A stretch of DNA of 64,000 nucleotides from Paractinoplanes polyasparticus (lineage in GTDB: Bacteria > Actinomycetota > Actinomycetes > Mycobacteriales > Micromonosporaceae): assembly GCF_019710575.1 (NCBI RefSeq), contig NZ_JAHWFK010000063.1, positions 1 to 64,000 on the forward strand, read 5' to 3'. Position 1 is the stretch's first letter. Each line of letters begins with the position of its first letter. The notes under the pieces are model-generated. The model was not told the DNA's origin. It saw nothing but the letters and a program-made list of their open reading frames with translations, and ran no database searches. Of this stretch, positions 39,998-48,975 are shown piece after piece. A program made the position numbers and the translations under genes.

Positions 39998-41662
39998 TCA
40001 GGCGCCGATGCCGTACCGGTTGCGGGCGGCGTCGGCGGTGATGTTGCGGTCGAGCACGTCGGCCCGTACGTCGTCGGCCGCTCGTTCGGTCGGGTCGCCG
40101 TAGCCGCCACCGCCGCCGGTCGCGCAGCGCACCACGTCGCCCTTCTTCAGGGACATTCCGTTGATCTTCAGGATGCGGCGCTCGTCCTCGCGGCCCGGAT
40201 TGATGACGACCTCGGGACCGACCGCGTCCTCGCCGCCGAACAGGCCCCAGGCCGGCTGACGGGAACGCTCGAACCACAGCGACACGGTCAGGTCGGTCTG
40301 CGCCTCGTACTCGCGGATCACACCGTTGCCGCCGCGCCACCGGCCCGAGCCACCCGAGTCGGGCCGGATCCGGTACTCGTTGATCCGCCACGGGTAGCGG
40401 GTCTCGTGCACCTCGATCGGGATGTCCTTGAGCGAGCCGTTCACGTTGTTGATCAGCGCGCTCTCGCCGTCCGAGCCGTTCCAGGCGCCCCAGCCGCCGA
40501 TGGTGGCCTCGAGGCTGACGAACTCGCGGCTCACCCGCGGGTCGGTGCCGGCCGACAGGATGATCATCGAGTCGCCGTGGCTGGCCCCGGCCACCTGGTC
40601 GGGCATGGCCGGCGCGAGCGACCGGGCGACCATGTCGATCAGCAGGCCGAGGTGCGAGAAGTACCACTGGCAGGCGGCGGGCGACCGGGCGCCGAGCACC
40701 GAGCCCTCGCGCACCTGGGTGGTCATCGACCGGAACGAGCCGCCGTTGCCCGGCAGGTCGGGGCTGACCAGCAGCTTGTAGCCGACCCGGAGCGCCGAGA
40801 CGGCCTGCGAGACGCCGCAGTTGACCGGGCCCACGGTCTGGTCGGCCGACTCGGTCACGTCGAAGTCGATCTCCTCGCCGGACACGGTGATCCGCAGCCG
40901 GATCGGCACCGGGGTGCCGAGGTCGATGCCGTCGTTGTCGAGCACACCCTCGGCGCTGTAGACGCCGTCCGGGATCTTGGCGATGACCGCCCGCTCGAGC
41001 AGCTCGGTCTGGTGGAAGATCTCGTCGCGCGCCGCCTCCAGCGTGCTCAGCCCGAACCGCCGTACGATCTCTTGAAGCCGCCGCTCCCCCATCTGGATGC
41101 AGGCCATCATCGCGTGCATGTCGCCCGTGGTCGGGTAGGGGAACCGGACGTTGGTGGCGATCGTGTCGGTGACCGAACGCTCCTCGACGCCGCCCGAGAC
41201 CAGCTTCTGCGGGCCGAGGCGCAGCCCCTCCTGGAAGATGTTGACCGAGTCCATCGAGCCGCCCGGGTCCTTGGACCCCACGTCGATCCAGTGGGCGCGC
41301 GAGGCGGTGAAGCCGACCAGCGTCTCGTCGACGAACACCGGGCCGAAGATGGTCACGTCGTTGAGGTGCGTGCCGCCCAGGTAGCTGTCGTTGAGGATCC
41401 ACACGTCGCCCGGCTGCCACACCTCGCGGCCGAACCGCTCCTCGGTGGCCAGGGTGCAGGTCTCCAGGTTGCCCAGGAAGATCGGCAGGCCGGCCGACTG
41501 GCCCAGCACCTGGTGGTCGGCGTCGAGCAGGGCCACCACGCAGTCGCCGCACTCGTAGATGATCGGCGTGTAGGCCGACCGGATCAGCGTGGCGTTCATG
41601 TCGTCCGCGGCCGCGTTGAGCGCGTTGCGGATGATCTCGACGGTTACCGGGTCGATCGTCAC
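39998..41662 (-). CDS. Hydantoinase B/oxoprolinase family subunit
   Basis: A 554-residue HyuB protein, partner of the overlapping HyuA. DPVTVEIIRNALNAAADDM begins the family; DVWILNDSYLGGTHLNDV carries the metal-linked Asp/His motif, and GGGGGYGDPTERA ends the conserved part. HyuA/HyuB complexes open five-membered cyclic amides with ATP (hydantoins, oxoproline, N-methylhydantoin) or carboxylate acetone-like compounds. The GTG start overlaps the HyuA stop. Substrate specificity is not readable from sequence. Confidence 0.9.
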   Translation of the reverse strand: MTIDPVTVEIIRNALNAAADDMNATLIRSAYTPIIYECGDCVVALLDADHQVLGQSAGLPIFLGNLETCTLATEERFGREVWQPGDVWILNDSYLGGTHLNDVTIFGPVFVDETLVGFTASRAHWIDVGSKDPGGSMDSVNIFQEGLRLGPQKLVSGGVEERSVTDTIATNVRFPYPTTGDMHAMMACIQMGERRLQEIVRRFGLSTLEAARDEIFHQTELLERAVIAKIPDGVYSAEGVLDNDGIDLGTPVPIRLRITVSGEEIDFDVTESADQTVGPVNCGVSQAVSALRVGYKLLVSPDLPGNGGSFRSMTTQVREGSVLGARSPAACQWYFSHLGLLIDMVARSLAPAMPDQVAGASHGDSMIILSAGTDPRVSREFVSLEATIGGWGAWNGSDGESALINNVNGSLKDIPIEVHETRYPWRINEYRIRPDSGGSGRWRGGNGVIREYEAQTDLTVSLWFERSRQPAWGLFGGEDAVGPEVVINPGREDERRILKINGMSLKKGDVVRCATGGGGGYGDPTERAADDVRADVLDRNITADAARNRYGIGA

Positions 41663-43704
41663 TGGCCGTCCTTCCGAGAGATGATCAGCGAGCCGATGTC
41701 GTCCACGCTCACGGCGTAGCCGGGCGGCACGACCGTGGTGGCGGTGTCCTCGACGACCACGGCCGGGCCGTCGAAGGTGTGGCCCACGAAGAGGTCGTCG
41801 CGGCGGGCCACGAGGGTGTCCTGCGCTTCACCGTCGAAGACCACCGTGCGGATCTCGTGGGCGAAGTCGGGCTTGTCAGCCGAAGGCCACTTCTGCGGGT
41901 CGGGCCGGCCCAGGTCGCCGAAGGCAGCCGTGCGGAGAGCGACGAACTCGATCGGCGCGCCCAGGTTCGCGTGGCCGTACCGGCTCTTGTGCAGGTCGGC
42001 GAAGCGCTGCGCCACATCGGCGAGGAAGGTCTCGCCCAGCGGCTCGTCGGCGCCGGTGAGCGGCACGGTCAGGGTGTACTCCTGGGCCGCGTACCGGATG
42101 TCGACCGCATGACTGGCGTGCCGCGCGTCGCCGGCGACACCTTCGCGGTCGAGCCCGTCGAGGCCGTCCTTCTCCAGACGGGCCAGCGTCGCGGCCATGT
42201 CGGCGGTGTCGAGGTCCTGGTCCAGATAGAAGTACGGCTCGGTGTAGTCCTGCCGGATCTGGGTCTGGAGCATGCCCCAGGCCGAGAACGCGCCCGGGAA
42301 CCGCGGCACCACCGTCTCGGCGATGCCCAGCTCGCGGGCCAGGAACACGGCGTGCATCGGGCCGGCCCCGCCGAAGGCGACCAGCGCCGAGTCGCGGGGC
42401 TCGATGCCGCGCGACACGGTGATGGTGCGGATCGCCTGCGCCATCTTGGAGTTGGCCACGTCGCAGATGCCCTCGGCCATCGAGGTCGTGGTCATGCCGA
42501 ACACCTCGGCCAGCCCGTCGACGGCCTTCTCCGCCGCCTGGACGTCCAGGGTCATCTGCCCGCCGGCGAAGCCCTGCGGGTCGATGCGGCCCAGCACCAG
42601 GTTGGCGTCGGTCACCGTCGGCTCGGTGCCGCCGCGGCCGTAGCAGGCCGGTCCGGGCCGGGCGCCCGCGCTGCGCGGTCCGACACGCAGACCGCCGGCC
42701 TCGGCCCAGGCCACCGAGCCGCCGCCGGCGCCCACGGTGTGGATGTTGACCACGCTCATCAGCATCGGCAGCCCCTCGAGCTGGGCCTCGGCCGACACGT
42801 CGGGCTCACCGTCGACGATCAGCGACACGTCGAAGCTGGTGCCGCCCATGTCGATGCCGATCAGGTGCGGCCGGCCGGTCTGCCGGGACAGCTCGGCGCC
42901 GGCGATCGCGCCACCGACCGGGCCGGACAGCAGCGTCTGGAGCGGGCGGCGGCGGGCCGACTCCGCGGTCAGGATGCCGCCGGACGACTGCATGACGTGC
43001 AGCGGCACGCGCAGCCCGCGGGCGTCGAGGCGGCCCTCCAGGTCGAGCAGGTAGTTCCGTACGATCGGGCCGGTGTACGCCTCGACCACGGCCGACGAGG
43101 TGCGCTCGTACTCGCGCCATTCCTTCGCCGCCTCGTGCGAGACCGACACCGTGACGTCGTCGCCCAGCTCGTCCTGGAGGATCTCGCGGGCCCGCAGCTC
43201 GTGCGCCGGGTTCTTGTAGCTGAACAGGAACGCCACCGCGATCGCGCCGTGCCCGCCGGCCCGGGCCTTCTGAGCGGCGGCGCGTACGGCGTCCTCGTCG
43301 AGCGGGGTGAGCTCGGTGCCGTCGGCGGCGATGCGGCCGCCGATGCCGAGCACGTCGCGGCGGGGCACGAGCGGCGTCGGCTTGCGGTAGTGCAGGTCGT
43401 ACAGCCGCGTCCGCGGTCCCCGGGCGATGTGGTACGTGTCCTCGATCCCGGCCGTGCCGAGCAGAAGCACGGGCACCCCGCGCCGCTCGAGGAAGGCGTT
43501 CAGGCCCTGGGTGGTGCCGTGCACGAGGAAGTCGATGCCGGACGGCTCGTCGACCACCGCGTCCAGGCCGGCCAGCACGCCCTCGCTGAGATCGCCGGGC
43601 GTGGTCGAGGCCTTGGTCGCCGCGAACGCGCCGCTCTGCTGGTCGTACGTCACGACATCGGTGAACGTGCCCCCGATGTCCATCGCGACTCGATACCGCC
43701 CCAT
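41659..43704 (-). CDS. Hydantoinase A/oxoprolinase family subunit
   Basis: A 681-residue HyuA protein with an actin-like ATPase fold: MDIGGTFTDVVTYD at the N-terminus (phosphate 1), IGIDMGGTSFDVSLI near residue 285 (phosphate 2), and the family motif RCGRG-like GPACYGRGGTEPTVTDANLVLG. ATG 43704 is chosen because GGGAG lies upstream and MGRYRVAMDIGGT is the standard beginning. It is operonic with HyuB. The upstream 170 bases are shared with a divergent aminopeptidase gene, suggesting a peptide or cyclic-dipeptide context, which is inference. Confidence 0.9.
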   Translation of the reverse strand: MGRYRVAMDIGGTFTDVVTYDQQSGAFAATKASTTPGDLSEGVLAGLDAVVDEPSGIDFLVHGTTQGLNAFLERRGVPVLLLGTAGIEDTYHIARGPRTRLYDLHYRKPTPLVPRRDVLGIGGRIAADGTELTPLDEDAVRAAAQKARAGGHGAIAVAFLFSYKNPAHELRAREILQDELGDDVTVSVSHEAAKEWREYERTSSAVVEAYTGPIVRNYLLDLEGRLDARGLRVPLHVMQSSGGILTAESARRRPLQTLLSGPVGGAIAGAELSRQTGRPHLIGIDMGGTSFDVSLIVDGEPDVSAEAQLEGLPMLMSVVNIHTVGAGGGSVAWAEAGGLRVGPRSAGARPGPACYGRGGTEPTVTDANLVLGRIDPQGFAGGQMTLDVQAAEKAVDGLAEVFGMTTTSMAEGICDVANSKMAQAIRTITVSRGIEPRDSALVAFGGAGPMHAVFLARELGIAETVVPRFPGAFSAWGMLQTQIRQDYTEPYFYLDQDLDTADMAATLARLEKDGLDGLDREGVAGDARHASHAVDIRYAAQEYTLTVPLTGADEPLGETFLADVAQRFADLHKSRYGHANLGAPIEFVALRTAAFGDLGRPDPQKWPSADKPDFAHEIRTVVFDGEAQDTLVARRDDLFVGHTFDGPAVVVEDTATTVVPPGYAVSVDDIGSLIISRKDGQ

Positions 43705-43877
43705 GTCATCTCCCTCGCGTCCAGGCCGGTCAGGTAAGGCGCAAGTTAGGGGGCGGCGGTGCGCCGGGAGTGTGCGCACGGCATAGCGCCCGGGTGGCTG
43801 CGCGTGCGGCGCGCACGATCGGCGCCCGGTGGCCCCGGGCACGATGCCCCGAAACCGGTGACCCTCTGGGAGGCCCT

Positions 43878-45218
43878 GTGACCAGCACCGACAAGCGGGA
43901 CCGGACGGCCGAGATCGCCGCCGCCGCCGATGCCGTCGTATCCGGCACCGGACCGGTGACCGTCGATGCGGGCCGGACCGACCGGCGCATCGATTTCGTG
44001 CCGTCCGTGCCGTCCGGCGGATGGCCGCCCGAGGTGCACGGCCAAACACTTCTGGTCGAGCTCGGCGCTTCCCCGACTCCGGAGCCGGCGCGCCGGGCCG
44101 CGATCACCGCCGGCGCCCGCCTGCGGGACGGCGACGCCGTGACCGTGTCGGCCCCGCCCGAGCTGACCGGGCCGATCATCGACGGACTGATCACCGGCAC
44201 CCCGCCCGGCGCCGCGGTCACCCTGCTCGTCGACGCGCCCCAGCTGCCGGCCGCGCTGCGCGGGCAACTCGCGGCCGACGTCGCGCGTCTGGCCCGGCTG
44301 CTGGTCAGCGCGCCGGCCAACCTGCTCACCCCGAGCGCCGCGGCCGGCTGGGCCGCCCGTATCGCCGACAACGCGGGCCTGACCTGCACCGTGCTCGGTC
44401 CCGACGAGGTGCGGGCGCAGGGCTTCGGCGCGCTGGCCGCGATCGGTGGCGGCTCCCCCGACGGCCCGTACCTGGTGACGCTCGACCATCTGCCGGAGGC
44501 CGGCGCCCCCGAGATAGCGCTGGTCGGCAAGGGGATCACGTTCGACAGCGGCGGCCTGTCGCTGAAGTCGCCCGCAGCCATGCAGAGCATGCGCCTGGAC
44601 GTCGCGGGCGCGGTCACCGTGCTCGCCGTGATGGCCGCTCTGCGCCGGGCGGGCTGCTCGATTCCCGTACGCGCGGTGTTGCCTTTCGCCGAGAACCTGC
44701 CCGGCCCCGGCGCCGTCCGTCCCGGCGACGTCGTCACCGCCTGGAACGGCACCGAGATCCAGATTCTGGACACCGACTTCGAGGGCCGCGTCATCTTGGC
44801 CGACGCGCTGGCCCTCGCCGCCGACTCCACCCCGCGCCTGCTCGTCGACCTGGCCACCCTGACCTACCAGGCCGAGATCGCGCTGGGCCCCGAGATCGCC
44901 GCCGTCCTGGCCCGCGACGACGACGCAGCCACTGAGTTCCTCGCGGCCGGAGCGAGGGCGGGCGAGCCGCTGTGGCGCCTGCCGTACGACGAGCGCTACC
45001 TCCACCAGGTCAAGACCCCTTCCGGCGTACGCAACCATCCCCTGCACGACTCGGGCCGTGCGATCACAGCAGCCTTGTTCCTGGGCGAGTTCGTCCCCCG
45101 CACAGTCCCCTGGGCCCACTGCGACATGACCGGCCCGGCCTGGTCCGGCAACGCCTCGATCGACGGCGCGACCGGTTTCGGCGCCCGCACCCTGCTGGAG
45201 CTGCTGACCCGCGCCTGA
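43878..45218 (+). CDS. M17-type leucyl aminopeptidase family protein
   Basis: A 446-residue metallo-aminopeptidase. The metal-binding motifs are VGKGITFDSGGLSLKSPAAM (Lys and Asp ligands) and DTDFEGRVILADALALA, where most family members have NTDAEGR. The C-terminal lobe ends GATGFGARTLLELL. GTG 43878 with GGGAGG upstream is preferred to the longer frame, which would intrude into the shared promoter. The altered DTDFEGR keeps the acidic ligands. It is divergent from the hydantoinase operon, so both could act on the same cyclic or peptide nutrient. Confidence 0.85.
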   Translation: MTSTDKRDRTAEIAAAADAVVSGTGPVTVDAGRTDRRIDFVPSVPSGGWPPEVHGQTLLVELGASPTPEPARRAAITAGARLRDGDAVTVSAPPELTGPIIDGLITGTPPGAAVTLLVDAPQLPAALRGQLAADVARLARLLVSAPANLLTPSAAAGWAARIADNAGLTCTVLGPDEVRAQGFGALAAIGGGSPDGPYLVTLDHLPEAGAPEIALVGKGITFDSGGLSLKSPAAMQSMRLDVAGAVTVLAVMAALRRAGCSIPVRAVLPFAENLPGPGAVRPGDVVTAWNGTEIQILDTDFEGRVILADALALAADSTPRLLVDLATLTYQAEIALGPEIAAVLARDDDAATEFLAAGARAGEPLWRLPYDERYLHQVKTPSGVRNHPLHDSGRAITAALFLGEFVPRTVPWAHCDMTGPAWSGNASIDGATGFGARTLLELLTRA

Positions 45219-45333
45219 GGTCAGGGCGTCCCCGGGCAGCTCCGCCTGTCGTCAGTCGTCAGTCGTCCGAGGGTCACGCCGCGAAAGTTGAATAGACAAC
45301 GGTTGATATCTGCCCACATCGGTGCGAGCATGG

Positions 45334-45349
45334 GTGGGAGCGCTCCCAC
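45334..45349. promoter_or_regulatory. CelR/CebR-type cellulose operator
   Basis: GTGGGAGCGCTCCCAC is a perfect palindrome containing TGGGAGCGCTCCCA, the operator recognised by CelR of Thermobifida and CebR of Streptomyces. It lies 32 bases before the LPMO start codon, so the gene is very likely released from repression by cellobiose. Confidence 0.88.
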
Positions 45350-45381
45350 TCCCCCGAATGCCGCAGAATGGAGGAGGAACC

Positions 45382-46059
45382 GTGCGTCCACACGATTCCA
45401 GTCAATCCCGGCAGAAACGCTCAGCCGTCCGCGGGCCCGTCCAGGCCCTCATCACGTTGCTCGCCCTGGTGGCCGGCCTTTTGGCCGCGCCCGGCGCGGC
45501 CCAGGCCCACGGCACCATCGTCGGCCCGGCCACACGCGCCTACCAGTGCTGGCAGGCCTGGGGCAGCCAGCACATGAACCCGGCCATGCAGCAGCAGGAC
45601 CCCATGTGCTACCAGGCGTTCCAGGCCAACCCCGACACCATGTGGAACTGGATGAGCGCCCTGCGGGACGGCCTCGGTGGCCAGTTCCAGGCCCGTACCC
45701 CCGACGGCCAGCTGTGCAGCAACGGCCTCACCCGCAACAACAGCTTGAACAAGCCCGGCGCCTGGCGCACCACCAACCTGGGCAGCAACTTCTCTGTCAA
45801 GTTGTACGACCAGGCCAGTCACGGCGCCGACTACTTCCGGGTGTACGTCAGCAAGCAGGGGTTCAACCCGGCCACCCAGACCCTCGGCTGGGGCAACCTC
45901 GACCTGATCACGCAGACGGGCCGCTACGCCCCCGCGCAGAACATCTCGTTCAACGTCTCCACCTCCGGATACACCGGACACCACATCGTCTTCGTCATCT
46001 GGCAGGCCTCGCACCTGGACCAGGCCTACATGTGGTGCAGCGACGTGAACTTCACCTGA
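45382..46059 (+). CDS. AA10 lytic polysaccharide monooxygenase
   Basis: Secreted copper enzyme cleaving crystalline cellulose or chitin oxidatively. From GTG 45382 (GGAGGAGG just upstream) the signal peptide ends in PGAAQA so that His43 becomes the mature N-terminus, the first ligand of the copper histidine brace; His147 in ASHGADYFRVYV is the second. The mature domain has about 183 residues with paired cysteines (YQCW, MCYQ, LCSNG, WCSD) and no extra binding module. Sequence style and the upstream cellulose operator favour the cellulose-active branch of AA10. Confidence 0.9.
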   Translation: MRPHDSSQSRQKRSAVRGPVQALITLLALVAGLLAAPGAAQAHGTIVGPATRAYQCWQAWGSQHMNPAMQQQDPMCYQAFQANPDTMWNWMSALRDGLGGQFQARTPDGQLCSNGLTRNNSLNKPGAWRTTNLGSNFSVKLYDQASHGADYFRVYVSKQGFNPATQTLGWGNLDLITQTGRYAPAQNISFNVSTSGYTGHHIVFVIWQASHLDQAYMWCSDVNFT

Positions 46060-46089
46060 TCGACGCTCACCTGATCAATACGACGCAAT

Positions 46090-46123
46090 CCGGCCCAGGA
46101 CACGAACGGACGTCCTGGGCCGG
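46090..46123 (+). terminator. Terminator after the LPMO gene
   Basis: CCGGCCCAGGAC pairs perfectly with GTCCTGGGCCGG over a 10-base loop, 30 bases after the LPMO stop codon and just before the ribosome site of the next gene. Confidence 0.8.
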
Positions 46124-46144
46124 CCCGGCCCCCAGGAGGAGGCG

Positions 46145-46723
46145 ATGACAGTGCCGTGGAAAGGCCTGGCCGGACGGCTCCGGAACCGGTACGTGGGTGC
46201 GGCGGCGATTCTGCTCGTGGCCTCGGCCGGAGCGGCCGTCCTGGCGTACCCGGAAGCGCCCGAAGCAAAGGCGCCGGACCTGAATTCGCAGATCGCGACC
46301 CTGATGCGAGGCACCCTCGAACAGTCGGACCCCGAGCAGCACAACCACGCCGGCCACGCTGCCGCCCAGCAGGCAACGCCGGCCGCGGTGATCTGCGGCG
46401 TCCACCCGTACGGCCATGAGCCCGCCCAGGCCACCACGCTGGACCAGGTGCGTACCGTCTACGGCTTCCACCTCTGCGGCGTCGCCGAACAGAAGCGCCC
46501 GTGGGACGTGGCAGTCAAACTGGCCGGCCCGGTCATCCTGGATCTCAGCACCAGCCCGCCCGGCATCCAGGTGGTCGAGGCCACCGAGGACGTCAAGTTC
46601 GCCGACCGGCTCCGCCAGATGTTCCCGCCCAAGTACGCGGACCTGGCCTCGAAGGAAGCCCTGGCCGAATCCGAGATGGCCGACCTGCGCCGTCGCTACG
46701 ACACCGCAGCCGGCCTGGCCTGA
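46145..46723 (+). CDS. Membrane-anchored hypothetical protein
   Basis: A 192-residue protein with a basic N-terminus and one hydrophobic helix (AAAILLVASAGAAVLAY), then an extracellular region with His-rich HNHAGHAA and a domain beginning VICGVHPYGH and containing FHLCGVAEQ. The two cysteines could pair. I recognise no family. AGGAGG lies upstream of the ATG. The terminator in between suggests expression separate from the LPMO. Confidence 0.65.
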   Translation: MTVPWKGLAGRLRNRYVGAAAILLVASAGAAVLAYPEAPEAKAPDLNSQIATLMRGTLEQSDPEQHNHAGHAAAQQATPAAVICGVHPYGHEPAQATTLDQVRTVYGFHLCGVAEQKRPWDVAVKLAGPVILDLSTSPPGIQVVEATEDVKFADRLRQMFPPKYADLASKEALAESEMADLRRRYDTAAGLA

Positions 46724-46798
46724 AGCCACCCGACGAGTGGCGGCGCGGTTCGCCGGAAGGCTTCGGTGGCCGCGGTTCGCTGAGCAGCGCTGTGTCCG

Positions 46799-46933
46799 AT
46801 GGCCTTGTCCTCGAAGCCTATCTTTATCTCGCGCTACCGTTACTTCATAGCGCTCGGCGGCTCCGGCGCCCTCCTCGCAACAGCAGCCGTGCTGCTGGTG
46901 TTGCGACGCCGCGACCGTGCGGGCAAGGAATAA
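46799..46933 (+). CDS. Very small membrane protein (44 residues)
   Basis: ATG 46799 opens a 44-residue frame with one clear membrane helix (ALGGSGALLATAAVLLVL) between basic ends (ISRYRYF before, RRRDRAGKE after), a typical single-span topology. It ends shortly before the convergent membrane-protein gene. The ribosome site is weak, so the assignment rests on the helix and charge pattern. Confidence 0.4.
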   Translation: MALSSKPIFISRYRYFIALGGSGALLATAAVLLVLRRRDRAGKE

Positions 46934-46953
46934 GCCGGACTACCGCGACGCGG

Positions 46954-47445
46954 TCAAGGCGCCGTTCCCTGCTGGAAGACGCTGAGCAGGCGCTGCTTGT
47001 GAGCACGGCGGAGGAGCACTGCTCCGTAGATCCCCGGCAACGAGCTCAACCCGATACAGACTGGGCTCATCAGCATCACCAGGCCGACACCGATGTTGGC
47101 GCCGATGCCACCGGCGGTCCACAACCGCCAGCTGAAGCCAAGGAAGAAGCCGATGGCCAGAACCGACCCGGCAACCCCCAACCAGGCCCTGGCGATCTTC
47201 CGGCAGGCCGTGCCGTACGCCAACAGAGCGAGGCATGCCACGACCACGGCGCACGCTCCGACGCCGATTACGGTGTCGGTCACCGGTCCGAAACTCACCG
47301 GCTCGATTCCGTAGTCGAGCTCCACGCCCTGCGCGGCAAGTTGCCTGGACACGTCGTCGGTCTGGTCGGGAATCAACCAGACCGCCGCGACGGGAGTCGC
47401 TGCCGCGAGTAGGAGGGTGGTGAACGGCGCGGAGCAACGGTCCAC
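46954..47445 (-). CDS. Hypothetical membrane protein
   Basis: From GTG 47445 the protein has 163 residues with four hydrophobic stretches: an N-terminal signal or anchor (FTTLLLAAATPVAAVWL), VIGVGACAVVVACLALLAY, VLAIGFFLGFSW and GLVMLMSPVCIGL. The longer frame would extend into the divergent gene. No family is recognised. Confidence 0.5.
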   Translation of the reverse strand: MDRCSAPFTTLLLAAATPVAAVWLIPDQTDDVSRQLAAQGVELDYGIEPVSFGPVTDTVIGVGACAVVVACLALLAYGTACRKIARAWLGVAGSVLAIGFFLGFSWRLWTAGGIGANIGVGLVMLMSPVCIGLSSLPGIYGAVLLRRAHKQRLLSVFQQGTAP

Positions 47446-47471
47446 TGTCGAGCCTCGGTTCTGCGAGCAGG

Positions 47472-47852
47472 ATGTCAGATCCTCATCAAGACCAAAACTC
47501 CTGTCAAGCGGAGATCTTCCGTCGGCGACTCGCCGCCCAGCCGGCAGGCACAATCGCCAAGGCGCCAGCCACCCTGGACCTGCCGATGTGGGCGTTCGAA
47601 GAGCAACCGTTCGTCCTCACCCCGAGAGAAGTCGCGCAGAGTCCACAGGCATTTCCCGAACACCACGCCCGAATGTTGGCAGCAGACACCACCGTTCCGC
47701 TGCACCTACTCGCCAGACCGAACCAGCTCACCGTGCTGGACGGCATGCACCGCCTACTCAAGGCGAGCCTCGAGGGACGCAGAACCATCCCGGCAAAGAA
47801 GGTGCCGACTGACCGACTGGACGACATCGCAGAGCCAAGCCCGCGTAGCTGA
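47472..47852 (+). CDS. ParB-like hypothetical protein
   Basis: A 126-residue protein whose core LTVLDGMHRLLKASLEGRRTIPAKKV matches the ParB-type nuclease-fold signature (DG-HR-A followed by a basic strand). The rest, including the start LDLPMWAFEEQPF, gives no further clue. Small stand-alone ParB-like proteins are common in actinobacteria as regulators or CTP-dependent switches, but function here is open. Confidence 0.5.
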   Translation: MSDPHQDQNSCQAEIFRRRLAAQPAGTIAKAPATLDLPMWAFEEQPFVLTPREVAQSPQAFPEHHARMLAADTTVPLHLLARPNQLTVLDGMHRLLKASLEGRRTIPAKKVPTDRLDDIAEPSPRS

Positions 47853-48080
47853 CGCCTCCAGATCTGTCCGCGCGGATCGCGGCAAAGGAGTCAACTCGTG
47901 AAAGCCCTGCTATTGAGTGCCCGGACGGCGGCAACTCCATGCGTCGGAACGGGGGCCCGGGAAGCTTCGTAGCGCATGGGTCACGGGAGATCCGGATGCC
48001 GTCGGGATCACGTCCTCGTCGGCGTGAGCGTTACTGCAGTGCAGGCGTCAACCGAATGGCCGTGAAAGCCGGACGCTCGC
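47853..48080. other. Intergenic stretch with a possible 24-codon frame
   Basis: No established gene. A GTG at about 47898 with AAGGAG nine bases upstream opens VKALLLSARTAATPCVGTG, ending after 24 codons. It could be a leader peptide or chance. Confidence 0.2.
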
Positions 48081-48914
48081 ATGATCACGCCTCCCTCCAC
48101 AATCACTAGCCTCCGACGGGGAGGCGTGGAGACGGTGTTGTTCACGGCTAAATGCCCGGTCGCGGTCGATGAGCAGGAGTGGATTGACGGCCGCATGGCC
48201 CGGTTCGTCGAGCGGTTCGGCACAAGCTGGCTCGACTCGCCCGTCATATTGCCCACCGCGGAGTTCTTCCCGGGCGCCTATACCGGAACCCAACAGGACA
48301 TGCGTCGGGCGGTCGTCACCGTGTGCGGCTTCATGGGCGTCGACGCCTCGCGGATCTTCGTCAAGTTCCCCACGGCCATTTCGACGGATACCGGGGCGGC
48401 GGGGCACTGGACCACAGTCGCCGGCTCGAGCCGCATGACGCCCACAACGACGTCCGACACGTATACCCGGTCGGACGCTGCTAGCAGCTACCGCAAGGTC
48501 GGCAGGAACGCACGCATCTCGCTCAACCCGACGCTCGGCCAGCACCCGCTGCTGCTGCTTGCCACGATCGCGCGCGTGTTGGCGTATGACCGGCTCGTCA
48601 CCGGGAAGGCCAGGACCGTCAGCAGAGATTCACAGCTCGTGGCCGAGCTGTTGACTGTCTTCCTCGGTTTCGGGGTCATCACGGCAAACGCAGCGTTCGA
48701 GTACTCCCACACCACAGATGAGAACAGCCTTCGCGGCCGGTGGTCGGCAAGCCGCCTTGGCCTGCTCACCGAGCCGATGTACGGCTACGCGCTTGCTCGC
48801 TACGCCATGATGCGCGGCGAGCCGCGTCCGGATTGGGCTCGCTTCCTCGACAGTAATCCCCGCGCCTACCTGAAGAAGGGCGTGCGCTTCCTCAGGCGGA
48901 TAGAACGCAGCTGA
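48081..48914 (+). CDS. Conserved hypothetical protein related to a metallopeptidase-like family
   Basis: A 277-residue protein. ELLTVFLGFGVITANAAFEYS and EPMYGYALARYAMMRGEPRPDWARFL fit a bacterial family that, as I remember it, normally carries a zinc-type HExxH motif just before. At that place this protein reads LLATIARVLAYDRLV, so the His-Glu-His ligands are replaced by Arg-Val-Tyr. The family link is from memory of its pattern, not a search. It is flanked by a ParB-like gene and the MarR gene; nothing suggests an operon. Confidence 0.5.
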   Translation: MITPPSTITSLRRGGVETVLFTAKCPVAVDEQEWIDGRMARFVERFGTSWLDSPVILPTAEFFPGAYTGTQQDMRRAVVTVCGFMGVDASRIFVKFPTAISTDTGAAGHWTTVAGSSRMTPTTTSDTYTRSDAASSYRKVGRNARISLNPTLGQHPLLLLATIARVLAYDRLVTGKARTVSRDSQLVAELLTVFLGFGVITANAAFEYSHTTDENSLRGRWSASRLGLLTEPMYGYALARYAMMRGEPRPDWARFLDSNPRAYLKKGVRFLRRIERS

Positions 48915-48975
48915 GCCCCGACGCAGCTGCCCCCGGGCCCGAAAGCTACACCTCACCGTCCCGGCCAGCCGACGG

